Source: Hymenobacter rubidus (GTDB lineage: Bacteria > Bacteroidota > Bacteroidia > Cytophagales > Hymenobacteraceae). From it: a stretch of 64,000 nucleotides of DNA. The notes below the pieces were generated by a model. The model worked only from the letters and a program-made list of their open reading frames with translations, did no database searches and was not told the origin of the DNA. This document shows positions 15,415 to 24,814 of the stretch, one piece after another. Each line of letters begins with the position of its first letter. Position 1 is the first letter of the stretch. Where the stretch lies: NCBI RefSeq assembly GCF_016734815.1, contig NZ_JAERQF010000016.1, positions 1 to 64,000 on the forward strand. Direction: 5' to 3'. The position numbers and the translations under genes were made by a program.

Positions 15415-16533
15415 CTAGCGGCGCGGGGCCGGGCCTTTGCCGCGCCCGGCCGCGCTACTCCGGCCGGCGGGCCGGCTGCCGGTGCCGGAGCCGTTGCTTT
15501 TGGGGCGGGAAGCTGCGCCAGTGCCAGCCGATTTCGGGCGCGCCGAACCGCCGGGGCCGGCGCTTTTGGGCCGGGCGGAGCTGCCGGTACCCGCCTTGGC
15601 CGGGCGCTTGCTGCCGGGCACGGGTTTGGTACCCGGCGCCGTTTTTTCGGGCCGCGGGCCCCACCAGCCGGTACCCGAGGGGTTGAACATGGTGGGCGGG
15701 CCCGGCTTGCGCGGCCGGGGTTTGCCGGCCTGAGCACCGGGCGCATCGGTGGCGGCCGACGGCCGTGCCGTACCGGCTTTGGGGCGGCGGCCACCAGACG
15801 CTTCTTCGGTGCCGCTCGATTTAGCTACCATCTGCATGATGCCGGCCAGCTCCTGGGGCGTCAGCTCGCGCCAGTCGCCCACGGGCAGGCCTTTGAGGCT
15901 CACGTTCATGATGCGGACGCGCTCGAGCTTGATGACTTCGTAGCCGAAATGCTCCACCATGCGCCGAATCTGGCGGTTGAGGCCCTGCACCAGCGTGATG
16001 CGGAAGATGTAGGGCGTTTCTTTCTGAATGACGCATTTCTTCGTCACGGTGCCCAGCATGGGGATGCCGGCGGCCATTTCCTCCAGCATCCGGTCGGTCA
16101 GAATGCGGTCGACGGTCACCACGTACTCCTTCTCGTGCTGGTTGCCGGCCCGCAGAATCTTGTTCACAATGTCGCCGTCGCTGGTCAGGAAAATCAGGCC
16201 CGACGAGTCCTTGTCAAGCCGCCCGATGGGGAAGACGCGCGCCGCGTGGTTCACGTAGTCCACAATGTTGCCGCGCACGCCCGGCTCCGAGGTGCTGGTG
16301 ATGCCCACCGGCTTGTTGAAGGCCAGGTACACAGCGTCTTCCTGCTGCTTGGGCTCCAGCTTGTGGCCGTTCACGCTCACCCGGTCGCGCGGGCCCACCT
16401 GGTCGCCTATCTGAGCGGGCTTGCCGTTGATGAGCACAGCACCCTGCGCGATGTAGCGGTCGGCCTCGCGGCGCGAGCACAGGCCGCTTTCGCTGATGAA
16501 TTTGTTGAGGCGGATGGAGGAAGCAGCAGGCAT
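15415..16533 (-). CDS. rluF: RluF-type 23S rRNA pseudouridine synthase with long disordered tail
   Basis: A 372-residue pseudouridine synthase of the RsuA/RluB/RluF group. An N-terminal S4 RNA-binding domain ([20 protein letters not shown]) is followed by the catalytic domain with Asp107 in [10 protein letters not shown] and the [20 protein letters not shown] motif. The RluF-like [12 protein letters not shown] suits modification of 23S rRNA U2604, though RluB cannot be excluded. From residue 238 the protein runs into a 135-residue low-complexity tail of Lys, Pro, Ser, Gly and Arg with repeats such as RPKSAG. The start is the ATG at 16533; a GTG two codons upstream is also possible. Confidence 0.88.
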   Translation of the reverse strand: MPAASSIRLNKFISESGLCSRREADRYIAQGAVLINGKPAQIGDQVGPRDRVSVNGHKLEPKQQEDAVYLAFNKPVGITSTSEPGVRGNIVDYVNHAARVFPIGRLDKDSSGLIFLTSDGDIVNKILRAGNQHEKEYVVTVDRILTDRMLEEMAAGIPMLGTVTKKCVIQKETPYIFRITLVQGLNRQIRRMVEHFGYEVIKLERVRIMNVSLKGLPVGDWRELTPQELAGIMQMVAKSSGTEEASGGRRPKAGTARPSAATDAPGAQAGKPRPRKPGPPTMFNPSGTGWWGPRPEKTAPGTKPVPGSKRPAKAGTGSSARPKSAGPGGSARPKSAGTGAASRPKSNGSGTGSRPAGRSSAAGRGKGPAPRR

Positions 16534-16805
16534 TGGCACAAGGGGTTAGAAACACTGCCGAAGCCAAGGCGGCGCGCACGCAGCAAGGGAAGCGGATGCA
16601 ACAAAGGTACGGCCCCACGCAGCGCAGGCTTGGAAAGGCCGTGTGAGGCACCACCTGGTAGCTACTTATCCAGGCACCGAACGGCCGAAGCCATACGCGC
16701 TGCCCGCACTGTGGTTCGCGCTTACAACTTCTGAGTAAGCACTGCCGTATCAGCCCCTAAAAATGGCTAGATGGCTGTTTTTTTATTTCTTTAAACATCC
16801 CGCTC

Positions 16806-17474
16806 ATGAACATCAAATTGCTCGGCTTGCTGGCTGCCGCTTCGCTGGCCACCGCCGCTTGCCAACAAGATAAAAAGGTGGAAACCACGACCACCACCAC
16901 CCCCGAAGCCACCACCACAACTACCACGACCACCGTTGACACGGTGGCCCTGCACGATGATGCCCGCCGCACGGCCGCCCGTGTAGCCGAAGACCTCAAG
17001 CTGACGGACCCGGCCGTTGCGACCCGCATCGAAAGGACGTATTATACCCGCGGCCGCCTCCTGAACGACATCAATACGCGTTACGCCGCCGATACCACCG
17101 GCCGCTACGCCGCCATTCGCCAGGCCAACGACGTGGCCGATGAGCAAATCCGCACCGAACTTAACAACCCTACTTACTACAACACCTACTCGGCCAACCG
17201 CGCCAACTACGGCGACGGGCCCTACTCGCTGGCTCCCACCACGGTAACCACGTCTACCACCACCACTACTACCCATACCGGCAGTGTGGGCCAGGGTTCG
17301 GGCATTAAGAAAGTCGACAACGAAAAAGACGGCGACCACAAAACCAAATTCGAAAACGGGGCCAAGGTGAAGCACCACGACGATGGTTCAGTAAAAATCA
17401 AGCGGGCCGACGGCACGAAAGTGAAAATTGACGAAAACGGCAACCGTACCGTGAAAAAAGGCTTGTTTAAGTAA
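16806..17474 (+). CDS. Lipoprotein with threonine-rich linkers and basic C terminus
   Basis: A 222-residue putative lipoprotein. The N terminus MNIKLLGLLAAASLATAAC is a signal peptide with lipobox (TAAC, Cys19). A Thr tract (TTTTTTPEATTTTTTTT) is followed by a helical domain of about 100 residues (DDARRTAARVAEDLKLTDPA) and a second Thr tract. The C terminus repeats a KVKxxxDGxxKIKxxDGTKVK pattern like a short beta repeat. I do not recognise the helical domain. It likely sits in the outer or inner membrane facing the periplasm. A family A repeat and a strong terminator follow. Confidence 0.75.
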   Translation: MNIKLLGLLAAASLATAACQQDKKVETTTTTTPEATTTTTTTTVDTVALHDDARRTAARVAEDLKLTDPAVATRIERTYYTRGRLLNDINTRYAADTTGRYAAIRQANDVADEQIRTELNNPTYYNTYSANRANYGDGPYSLAPTTVTTSTTTTTTHTGSVGQGSGIKKVDNEKDGDHKTKFENGAKVKHHDDGSVKIKRADGTKVKIDENGNRTVKKGLFK

Positions 17475-17508
17475 GCCAGGCAAACGTAAACGGGTAGTAA
17501 AAAAGGTG

Positions 17509-17606
17509 GTCATACTGAGCGCAGTCGAAGCATCTCTACCGCGTGAGTAATCCAATCGACAGGATTTACTTACACAGTAGAGATGCTTCGACAAGCTCAG
17601 CATGAC
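17509..17606. repeat. Family A palindromic intergenic repeat, copy A5
   Basis: Arms GTCATACTGAGCGCAGTCGA and the complement ending CTCAGCATGAC. The loop carries TAATCCAATCGACAGGATTTAC, closely related to the loop of copy A1. Confidence 0.88.
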
Positions 17607-17649
17607 GTTCGAGCGCATACGGTTACTTATTCAAGTAAGCCAGATATTG

Positions 17650-17697
17650 CCGCACAAAAAAGCCCGCTCCTGAACAGGAGCGGGCTTTTTTGTGCGG
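17650..17697. terminator. Bidirectional terminator
   Basis: A perfect 23-bp stem beginning CCGCACAAAAAAGCCCGCTC with a two-base loop. It serves the convergent lipoprotein and DinB-like genes: A and T runs lie inside the stem on both strands. Confidence 0.9.
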
Positions 17698-17718
17698 TGC
17701 GGGCGGCAGGGAAGCGAC

Positions 17719-18174
17719 CTAATCCTGCTCGTGGATAATCTGCCCGACGTGGTGCTCCAGGTGCAACACGTAGTCGTCGATGAGCCAGGTAAGCGTGACG
17801 GGGTTTCGGTTGAGCGAAAAGCACTCGGTGGCCAGCACGGCAGCCGGAATCTGGGCCAGCAGGTGCCGAATAAGCTGGTTGAAGTTGGTCCAGAGCGCAA
17901 GCAGCTCGGCTGATGGAAAGTGGCAGTAATCGGCCACGCGCACCCACGCCTCTTGCTTATAGGGTAGCAGCTTAAGCGGCGGCGACACCTGCGCCAGCAC
18001 AAAGCGGCGGTGGTTGTTGGTCGCTGAGTCGATGAGGTGGCCTAAAATCTCTTTTTTGCACCAGCGGCCCGGACCGGGCAGTTCCCGCAGCTCATCCTCC
18101 GAAAACCGGTTCCAGTGCTTGGGTAGTAGTTCGAGTTGGGCTTCGAGGCGAGTCAGGCTTTCGGAGATGTCCAT
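17719..18174 (-). CDS. DinB-like metal-binding four-helix protein
   Basis: A 151-residue cytoplasmic protein of the DinB/DUF1569-like superfamily. The three-histidine metal site is suggested by His in KKEILGHLIDSATNNHRRF and His in YVLHLEHHVGQI. Length and helix pattern fit the family. Related proteins include thiol-S-transferases (bacillithiol or mycothiol dependent) and many of unknown substrate. It is a single gene ending against a strong shared terminator. Upstream lies a degenerate family A repeat. Confidence 0.85.
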   Translation of the reverse strand: MDISESLTRLEAQLELLPKHWNRFSEDELRELPGPGRWCKKEILGHLIDSATNNHRRFVLAQVSPPLKLLPYKQEAWVRVADYCHFPSAELLALWTNFNQLIRHLLAQIPAAVLATECFSLNRNPVTLTWLIDDYVLHLEHHVGQIIHEQD

Positions 18175-18218
18175 GTCGGCAATATACCGGTCAAGAAGTT
18201 GTTTAATAATTCAAAATG

Positions 18219-18305
18219 CCGGTCAGGCAGCGCGCAGCGCAGCATCTCGCGTGCTGCTTAATGAGTGACAGCGAGCAAGCTGCTGCGCTGCGCGCCGCAC
18301 AACCG
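18219..18305. repeat. Degenerate family A palindrome, copy A6
   Basis: CGGTCAGGCAGCGCGCAGCG pairs imperfectly with GCTGCGCGCCGCACAACCG. Arm and loop changes suggest an older copy. It lies between the DinB-like and PAP2 genes. Confidence 0.7.
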
Positions 18306-18376
18306 ACGCTAAGGGCTTTCCGCTTTCCAAAACCGCCATTGGTATGCCGGGGCGGCGGGCAGGGAGTTGCCAGGGC

Positions 18377-19555
18377 CTACCAGCGCAACGACCACGACGC
18401 CCCCGTGAACGGCCCGTAGGCATACGGCGCCAGTTGGCCCCGCCGAAACCAAGGCTTGGGCCGCGGCAAATGCTGGAGGCCCGTGCCGTGCACGGAAGCG
18501 GGGTCGGCGGGGGCTTCTTCGACGCGGGTGCGGCCATTGCGCACGGCGATTTTGGCAAAAGCATAGCCCAGCGCAATGCCCACGGGGTAGTCGCTGGCCC
18601 AGTGCACGCCGTTGTTGAGCATGGCGTAGCCCAGCAGGCCCATCAGGCCGTAGCCCACGGGGCGAATGAAGTGGTATTCCGGGTAGTTTTCGGCAATGAC
18701 CGTGACCGTGGCCATGGCCGTGGCCAAGTGGCCCGTGGGGAAAGCGTCGTAGTTGGGCACGAAGCTTTGGTAGCGGTTGTAGGATGGGAACAGGTGCCAC
18801 TCGCCGCGGTCCTGGGTGGCCACGTAGGGGCTCTGGCGGCCGGTGAGGCGCTTGAGCGTCTGCACCACCAAGCCGGTGCTGAAAATGGCCTCGCCCAGTT
18901 GGCTGGAGGTTTGCAGGGCGCGGTTGTCCTTCTTGATGCCGCCGTAAATCCAGAAGCTGCTGGCCACGGTGAGGTGCGTCCAGCCATCGCCCAGGAAATA
19001 GAACGTGCTGTTGAGGTTGTCGGGCACGTTGAACTCGAAAGGCAGGTTGGCTGAGCCGACGTGGAAGGGGATGTGTATCAGCGTGCGCTGGGTGCTGGCG
19101 GCTTTCAGGCCCAGTTGCTTGCCCACGTCCTGGCTCCAGTCGATGATGGCCTGGTCGGCCACCCACAGCGCCAGCGAGCCCACGGCCAGCCCGATAAACG
19201 TGTCCTTGTTTTCCTTGCGAAACGCATAGCCGGGAAACTGGCCCAGGTCGCGCGGAATGTGGTAGGCCCAGGCAAAGGGCTTGGGCTTGGGGTAGTACCA
19301 GGTGACGCCGGGCGCCACGGTGTAGGTGCTGATGCGGCCCTGCGCATCGCGCGGGTGAATGTGGGGCAACGAATCGGCCGGGGTTGCGGTCAGTAGGGCG
19401 TTGGTGGTATCGGCGGGGGCGGCGAGCGTGTCGAAAGAAACTGCCGAATTGATGGTGGGGCGGGGGGCGCTGGCGAAACTGGGGGTGGCAAAAGGCAAAC
19501 TAAAACACAGCGCAACCAACAGCCGCGTGGAGCGGCGGGAGTAAGAAGGATTCAC
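18377..19555 (-). CDS. PAP2 (type 2 phosphatidic acid phosphatase) family protein
   Basis: A 392-residue secreted or membrane-anchored phosphatase. All three signatures are present in variant form: KRLTGRQSP (Lys235 to Arg240), PTGH (273-276; most members have PSGH) and a third motif with His318 and Asp322 in GVHWASDYPVG. Hydrophobic stretches include FIGLAVGSLALWVADQAII and the segment VGYGLMGLLGYAML. The likely start is the GTG at 19555, since no ATG precedes the signal-like STRLLVALCFSLPFATPSFA; the frame extends further upstream without family similarity. Substrates of this family are lipid phosphates or diphosphates. Confidence 0.85.
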   Translation of the reverse strand: MNPSYSRRSTRLLVALCFSLPFATPSFASAPRPTINSAVSFDTLAAPADTTNALLTATPADSLPHIHPRDAQGRISTYTVAPGVTWYYPKPKPFAWAYHIPRDLGQFPGYAFRKENKDTFIGLAVGSLALWVADQAIIDWSQDVGKQLGLKAASTQRTLIHIPFHVGSANLPFEFNVPDNLNSTFYFLGDGWTHLTVASSFWIYGGIKKDNRALQTSSQLGEAIFSTGLVVQTLKRLTGRQSPYVATQDRGEWHLFPSYNRYQSFVPNYDAFPTGHLATAMATVTVIAENYPEYHFIRPVGYGLMGLLGYAMLNNGVHWASDYPVGIALGYAFAKIAVRNGRTRVEEAPADPASVHGTGLQHLPRPKPWFRRGQLAPYAYGPFTGASWSLRW

Positions 19556-19818
19556 GAAAGAAAAAATAAATAATAACAGCGGCGCGGCCTCGCGGTGGGG
19601 GTGGAGCGAGGGGGCACCAAATGGGAAAACAAGGGAGCAGCGGCTCGGATAATGGGCCACAAAGGTAACACCGACGTCACGCGGGGCTAACCCCGAAGAC
19701 ATCGTTCCACGATGACGCACTAGCTCACCAGATATTTTAGGCTAGCAGCGTATCTTTCAGCGAGCCCGTGCTGTGCGGCCCGGCCGTTCTTCCTTTCTCG
19801 TTGCTAAATCCCGCCTTC

Positions 19819-21288
19819 GTGACGCCCCAAACTGCTTCTGCGCCCCTGGAGGGCCTTGTTTCACCAGCCGGAGCCATTGCCGCCAATGCATTTGGGGAAG
19901 CGTTTACGGCCTTGCGCCAGCGCACGGCCGCTCTGCGCCAGGAGGATGTGGCCGCCCGCCGGGCCCGCTTGCAAAAGCTGATGAACTGGCTGCACGCGCA
20001 CCGCTCTGACATTCAGCAGGCCCTCTTTGCCGACTTCCGCAAGCCCACCGCCGAAACCGATTTGACCGAAATATGGACCTCGCTGGTCGAGCTGAAGCAC
20101 ACCATGAGCCAGCTGAAAAAGTGGATGGCGCCGCGCAAAGTGGCCGCCCCGGTGGCCCTGCTGGGCACCCGCTCCTGGGTGCAGGTCGAGCCCAAAGGCG
20201 TGGTGCTCATCATAGCGCCTTGGAACTACCCGTTTTACCTGGCCGTGGGGCCGCTGATTTCGGCCATTGCGGCCGGCAATGCCGTCGTTATCAAACCCGC
20301 CGAGCAAACGCCGGCCACTTCCGCGCTGCTCCAAAAGCTGTGCGAAGAGCTGTTCCGACCCGACGAGGTGCTGCTGCTGCAGGGCGACAAAACCGTAGCC
20401 ACCGAGCTGCTGAAGCTGCCCTGGGACCACATTTTCTTCACCGGCAGCCCCGAGGTGGGCAAGATTGTAATGCGCGCCGCCGCCGAGCACCTCTGCGGCC
20501 TCACACTGGAGCTGGGTGGCAAAAACCCCGCCGTGGTGGACGAAACCGCCAACCTGCGCGACGCCGCCGAGAAAATTGTGTGGGGCAAATTCCTCAACAA
20601 CGGCCAGACCTGCGTGGCGCCCGACTACCTGCTGGTGCAGGAAAGCGTGCAGCCGGCACTGCTCACCGAGCTCACGGCCGCCATTCAGCGCGCCTACAAC
20701 CCCAGCGGCGCCGGCATCGAGCGCTCCGAATCCCTGGCGCGGGTAGTCAACCGGCACCATTTCGCCCGGCTGGCCGGCCTGCTGGAAGATGCCCAAACCA
20801 AAGGCGCTACAGTAGCCACCGGCGGCACCCTGAACGAAGCACAGCTCTACATCGAGCCTACCATTCTGACCAACGTGCCGGCCTCGGCCCGCGTGCTGGA
20901 CGAGGAGATTTTCGGCCCGCTGCTGCCCGTGCTCACCTTCAAAACTTTGCCCGAAACGACAGAATACATCAACGCCCGCCTCAAGCCGCTGGCGCAATAC
21001 GTTTTCACCGCTGATGCCACAAACCGCCGCTATTTGCTGGAAAATGTATCGGCCGGCGGGGCGGGCGTGAATGAAACGGTGCTGCACTTTGCGCACCCCG
21101 AATTGCCAACCGGCGGCGTGGGAAATTCCGGCCTGGGCAAGGCGCACGGCCACTCGGGTTTCCTGGCGTTCAGCAATGAGAAGGGCGTATTACGGCAGCA
21201 CGTGGGCTTCACGGGCATCAAGGCCATGTACCCGCCCTATACCAGCAAGGTGCAGAAGTTGATTGGGTTGCTGGTGAAGTATTTGTAG
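19819..21288 (+). CDS. Aldehyde dehydrogenase (class 3-like)
   Basis: An NAD(P)-dependent aldehyde dehydrogenase of about 489 residues. The motif LELGGKNPAVVDE holds the catalytic Glu, and NNGQTCVAPDY the catalytic Cys. The PWNYPFYLAVGPL cofactor segment and the C-terminal GNSGLGKAHGHSGFLAFSNE are typical of class 3 / fatty-aldehyde types. No ATG lies before the first conserved helix. GTG codons at 19768 and 19819 are both possible, and I prefer 19819, which leaves a short N-terminal arm. TATCTTTC at about 19751 may be a weak -7 box. Probably oxidises medium- or long-chain aldehydes. Confidence 0.9.
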   Translation: MTPQTASAPLEGLVSPAGAIAANAFGEAFTALRQRTAALRQEDVAARRARLQKLMNWLHAHRSDIQQALFADFRKPTAETDLTEIWTSLVELKHTMSQLKKWMAPRKVAAPVALLGTRSWVQVEPKGVVLIIAPWNYPFYLAVGPLISAIAAGNAVVIKPAEQTPATSALLQKLCEELFRPDEVLLLQGDKTVATELLKLPWDHIFFTGSPEVGKIVMRAAAEHLCGLTLELGGKNPAVVDETANLRDAAEKIVWGKFLNNGQTCVAPDYLLVQESVQPALLTELTAAIQRAYNPSGAGIERSESLARVVNRHHFARLAGLLEDAQTKGATVATGGTLNEAQLYIEPTILTNVPASARVLDEEIFGPLLPVLTFKTLPETTEYINARLKPLAQYVFTADATNRRYLLENVSAGGAGVNETVLHFAHPELPTGGVGNSGLGKAHGHSGFLAFSNEKGVLRQHVGFTGIKAMYPPYTSKVQKLIGLLVKYL

Positions 21289-21309
21289 CAGCCCGGAAAT
21301 CCTGTGTTC

Positions 21310-21317
21310 TACTTTTG
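21310..21317 (+). promoter_or_regulatory. Bacteroidota-type -7 promoter box TACTTTTG
   Basis: Exact TAnnTTTG match 24 bp upstream of the ATG at 21341. The spacing fits a short 5' leader. Confidence 0.55.
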
Positions 21318-21340
21318 CGCAACATCCTACCCGTAGTACC

Positions 21341-21949
21341 ATGGGCCAGTCCGAAATCCACCCTCGCTACACCCCCGAAGAATATTTTGCCTTAGAGGCC
21401 CAAAGCGAGGTGCGCCACGAATATTTCGACGGCGAAATTTTCGCGATGGATGGTGGTACCAAGTCGCACAACCTGATTAAGGGCAATACTATGGCTGGCT
21501 TGCGGGCTGGCGTCCGACAACGAGGATGCCGAGCGTACGATGAATCGGTTCGGCTAGCCGTGCAGGACGATTTCCACCACACCTACCCCGACGTGGTGGT
21601 GAGTTGCGACCCCGCCGACCGCCGCGACCCTCATCTGGTGCGACAGCCGTTGCTGATTGTAGAAGTGCTGTCGCCTTCCACGGCCGAGTACGACCGCAGC
21701 CGAAAATTCACGCAGTACAAAAAAATGGCATCATTACGCCACTACATTCTGGTTTCGCAGACGGCCTGGGTACTGGAATGGTTCCGGCGCAACGAGTCCG
21801 ATGAGTGGATTTACACCGTGTTCAGCGACCCGGCCGACGTGCTCGAAATTCAGGAATTGAACTTACGCCTGCCGCTGGCCGATGTATACGAGGATACCGA
21901 CGTGGCTCCGCTGCTGCTGGACCCGGAGCCGGAAATGCCGCCGCGCTAG
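21341..21949 (+). CDS. Uma2 family endonuclease-like protein (DUF820)
   Basis: A 202-residue protein with the PD-(D/E)xK nuclease-like layout of the Uma2/DUF820 family. VRHEYFDGEIFAMDGGTKSH leads in. The acidic positions are in YPDVVVSCD and LLIVEVLSPSTAEYDR, followed by RKFTQYKKMASLRHYILVSQ. These genes are widespread and often multicopy in cyanobacteria and Bacteroidota, and their biological role is not settled. Its own -7 box lies just upstream, so it is probably transcribed alone. Confidence 0.85.
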   Translation: MGQSEIHPRYTPEEYFALEAQSEVRHEYFDGEIFAMDGGTKSHNLIKGNTMAGLRAGVRQRGCRAYDESVRLAVQDDFHHTYPDVVVSCDPADRRDPHLVRQPLLIVEVLSPSTAEYDRSRKFTQYKKMASLRHYILVSQTAWVLEWFRRNESDEWIYTVFSDPADVLEIQELNLRLPLADVYEDTDVAPLLLDPEPEMPPR

Positions 21950-21964
21950 TACCCAGTAGAATAG

Positions 21965-22378
21965 CTACTTCTGCCGCTGCTGCATCTCAGTGGCTATTTT
22001 TTGTTGTACGGCTTTGGTTTGCAGCTGCTTGAATTTGGTCGGGCCTACCACCGCGCTTAGCTCTTTTTGCGAGTTGATGTTGATGCGCTTGAGCTCGGCC
22101 AGGAGTTGGGGCGACTTGGGTGCAAACTTCTCTTTGGCGGCGTTGGACTGGGTGAGGGTACCGTTGAGGATGGTGCGGACGCGTCCGGTTTGGTCGGGCG
22201 TGAGCTTGAGTTCGGCGCCCATCACATCGGCCAGGTCGCGGGCAGCGGTGGGCGGCGCAGGCGAATCGGCGGTGCGCACGGTTTCTACCACCGGCGCAGG
22301 CTTGTCGCGGTGGAAAATGGAGCAGCTGCCCAACGACAGGCTCGCCGTCACTAGGCCAGAAAGGAGGGCAATGCGCAT
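21965..22378 (-). CDS. Small lipoprotein with LTPxQ motif
   Basis: A 137-residue putative lipoprotein: signal MRIALLSGLVTASLSLGSC with lipobox LGSC (Cys19). After a proline-rich linker comes a helical domain, with GAELKLTPDQTGRVRTILNG and LLAELKRININSQKELSAVV. The LTPDQ-containing helix resembles Spy/CpxP-like periplasmic helical proteins, but the match is weak. It is convergent with the Uma2-type gene, which ends 15 bp away. Confidence 0.7.
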   Translation of the reverse strand: MRIALLSGLVTASLSLGSCSIFHRDKPAPVVETVRTADSPAPPTAARDLADVMGAELKLTPDQTGRVRTILNGTLTQSNAAKEKFAPKSPQLLAELKRININSQKELSAVVGPTKFKQLQTKAVQQKIATEMQQRQK

Positions 22379-22495
22379 AAATTAAAATGGCGATATTCCA
22401 CCCATACGCAGCGAGCGCCTGCGGGGTACGTGCGGCCGTAAAATTTCTGAGCCGTTTTGGCCCGTTCCCGAAATGCTTGCCGGACCAGCCCGGAG

Positions 22496-24508
22496 CTATG
22501 CCGTGGTGGCCATGCGCGGCATAGCTTCCACCGCCCGGCTAGCTTTCATACCCTGCGCCGTGAAGTGCGCCAGCGCCATGATGGTGAGCATGGGGTTGAC
22601 ACCGCTGCACGCGGGAAAAGCCGAGCCATCGGCCACGAAGAGGCCCTGCACCTCCACCGTCTCGCCGTTGAGCTGGAGCGGGTGGGTGGCCGCGTCGCCG
22701 CCCATGCGGCAGGTGCTCATCTGGTGGGCGCTGTAGAGGCCGAACTGGTTGGGCTTCCAGCTCAGGTGCGGCAGCCTGTCGAGCACGTCGGGGTTTTGTA
22801 AAACGCCGTTTTTCGTTTCCAAAGTGGGCAGCGTGTTGTGGGGCAAATACACTGTTGAGGCCCCGGCGGCCACGTGGATTTGGGCGGCGGCGCGCACACC
22901 TTCCAGCATATTGGCGCGGTCGAAATCCGACAGCACGTAGTCAATAAGTGGCGCGCCGTTTTTATCGATGGTCACCCGGCCGCCGTCGCGGTCGCGGGTA
23001 AGGACGATGAAGGAGCCCAGGTGGCTGGCGTCGCGCAGCAGCTCGTGGTGCTGCCGGCCCGAGCGCCAGGGCAGCACCATGCTCAGCAGGCCGGGGTGGG
23101 TGGGGGGCGTTTCGAGCTTGGCGCCGAAGTTGGTGCCGTGCAGCTGGGTGTAGGTATCGTTTACCACGCTCATGCTGGGGCCGTGCCAGGAGTTCATGGC
23201 GTGCGGGTAGCGCGCGCCCACCACCACCGTGGGGTGTAGGTGCAGGTGGCGGCCCAGGTGCGGGTGCTTCAGGCCGGAGCGCAGTAGCAGCGCGGGCGTC
23301 TGGATGGCCCCGCCAGCCACCACCACGCGCTTCGCCTTCACCTTAATGTGGACTGAACGGCCGCTTTCGGAAGTATACACGGCCTCGGCGCCGGTGGCGC
23401 GGCCCTGGCTGATGGTGACACGGTCTACTTTGGTATCGGCCAGAATGCGGGCGCCGTGCTCGAAGGCGGTGAGCAAATACGTGTTCAGCGTGCCTTGTTT
23501 AATGCCGTGGGCATCGCCCAGCGTGGTGTAGCCCAGGCTGCGAAAGTGGCTGTCGGAATCGGTCAGGCCCTTTTCGTTGCGCGGAATCAACTTCACTTCC
23601 TGGCCCAGCTTGGTGGAGCCGTCCCAGAGGGCCTGGTTCTGGCCGTTGTGGCGGGTGTAATTGGTGTTCACGCCAATGGTGCGGGCCACGGCGTTGAGGC
23701 TTTCCTTGAATTCTAGGGTGGTGAAATGGGGCGCGGCGTGCTCGCGGGCCCATTCCTGCAGCACGTAGTCGGGCGTGCGGAAGGCGCCGGCCCAGTTCAC
23801 GGTAGTGCCCCCGCCCAGGCAGGCGCCGGCCAGGATGCCAATGCTGCCATCCTGGGTGCAGAGGGTGCCTTTGGCGTCGTAGAGCTGGCCCAGCATGTCC
23901 ACTTCGCGCTGGGTGAAGTCGCAGCCGTGGCAGTAGGGGCCTTTTTCCAGCACCAGCACATCAAACCCCGCCTCGGCCAGCTCGCCGGCCACCACGCCAC
24001 CGCCCGCGCCGCTGCCAATCACCAGCACGTCGCACTCGTAGGTGGTGTCGGTGTCGGGTTTTAGCGTGCGAATGGGCTTGGGCGAGTCCACGGGCTTCTC
24101 GTCGGGGCCGGGGTAGCCCAGGCGGCCCCAGACGGCCGGCACTTCGGCCATGCTGCCGCCGTAGTACAGCAACGTACAGAGCTTGCGCAGCGCCTGGAAG
24201 CCCTTGCGCAGCTGCGGCACGTTGCTGGCGGCCCAGCTTTGCAGCAGCTGCTCGCGGTGCGCCGCATCGAGCTTGCGGAAGGGCTTCAGCGGGCCAAACC
24301 AGGTGAGGCCCAGCAGCGGCTTTTCCAGCAAATCGAGCAGCTGGCCAAACTCGTTTTGTGCGCCCTCGGGCTGCTCCCGGATGGCGGCTTCGAGCTTTTC
24401 CAGGTTCACGCCGGCCGCGCCGGACGGGCTGCCATCGGGCAGGGCGGGAATGAAGGTGTCGGCGAGGGCCTGGAGGACGAGGGAGCGGGCGGGCGTAAGC
24501 GAAAACAT
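22496..24508 (-). CDS. GMC family oxidoreductase with N-terminal helical domain
   Basis: A 670-residue FAD-dependent oxidoreductase. The FAD Rossmann motif VLVIGSGAGGGVVAGELAEA is at about 162-181. The C-terminal GMC motif has His in SAHQMSTCRMGG and Asn in PACSGVNPMLTIMALA, the catalytic His-Asn pair. The first 150 residues (FSLTPARSLVLQALADTFIP onward) resemble the small helical subunit of gluconate 2-dehydrogenase, fused in one chain, as in long-chain alcohol oxidase-like enzymes. No signal peptide is seen. Likely oxidises an alcohol with an unknown electron acceptor. A palindrome of family C lies upstream. Confidence 0.9.
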   Translation of the reverse strand: MFSLTPARSLVLQALADTFIPALPDGSPSGAAGVNLEKLEAAIREQPEGAQNEFGQLLDLLEKPLLGLTWFGPLKPFRKLDAAHREQLLQSWAASNVPQLRKGFQALRKLCTLLYYGGSMAEVPAVWGRLGYPGPDEKPVDSPKPIRTLKPDTDTTYECDVLVIGSGAGGGVVAGELAEAGFDVLVLEKGPYCHGCDFTQREVDMLGQLYDAKGTLCTQDGSIGILAGACLGGGTTVNWAGAFRTPDYVLQEWAREHAAPHFTTLEFKESLNAVARTIGVNTNYTRHNGQNQALWDGSTKLGQEVKLIPRNEKGLTDSDSHFRSLGYTTLGDAHGIKQGTLNTYLLTAFEHGARILADTKVDRVTISQGRATGAEAVYTSESGRSVHIKVKAKRVVVAGGAIQTPALLLRSGLKHPHLGRHLHLHPTVVVGARYPHAMNSWHGPSMSVVNDTYTQLHGTNFGAKLETPPTHPGLLSMVLPWRSGRQHHELLRDASHLGSFIVLTRDRDGGRVTIDKNGAPLIDYVLSDFDRANMLEGVRAAAQIHVAAGASTVYLPHNTLPTLETKNGVLQNPDVLDRLPHLSWKPNQFGLYSAHQMSTCRMGGDAATHPLQLNGETVEVQGLFVADGSAFPACSGVNPMLTIMALAHFTAQGMKASRAVEAMPRMATTA

Positions 24509-24594
24509 ACGGCGGGAATTTTGGATGGTAAAAGGTAGGGAATTTTCCGCAAAGTGTTAGGCGTGCCGAGTAGTTTTGACGGTATTGCTGCATC

Positions 24595-24736
24595 GCCCTT
24601 CGCGAAAACCTCACCCCCGGCCCCTCTCCCGCGGAGAGGGGAGCCACGGCGGAGCAGGACTTGAGCTAGCATTTGTAATCGTCAGGCTCCCCTCTCTGCG
24701 GGAGAGGGGCCGGGGGTGAGGTTTTCGCGAAGGGCG
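24595..24736. repeat. Family C long inverted repeat, copy C2
   Basis: CGCCCTTCGCGAAAACCTCA and the following CCCCCGGCCCCTCTCCCGC pair with their full complement ending at 24736. The core GGAGAGGGGCCGGGGGTGAG is shared with 95-134 and, in part, with 49839-49859. It lies between the divergent GMC and thioesterase genes. Confidence 0.88.
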
Positions 24737-24814
24737 GCGTGAGCAAGATGGCTCGGTTGCGCCCACCATGACGTTTGCCTTTCCGACCTTTGCCCCAGAC
24801 AACCCTCGCACCAT

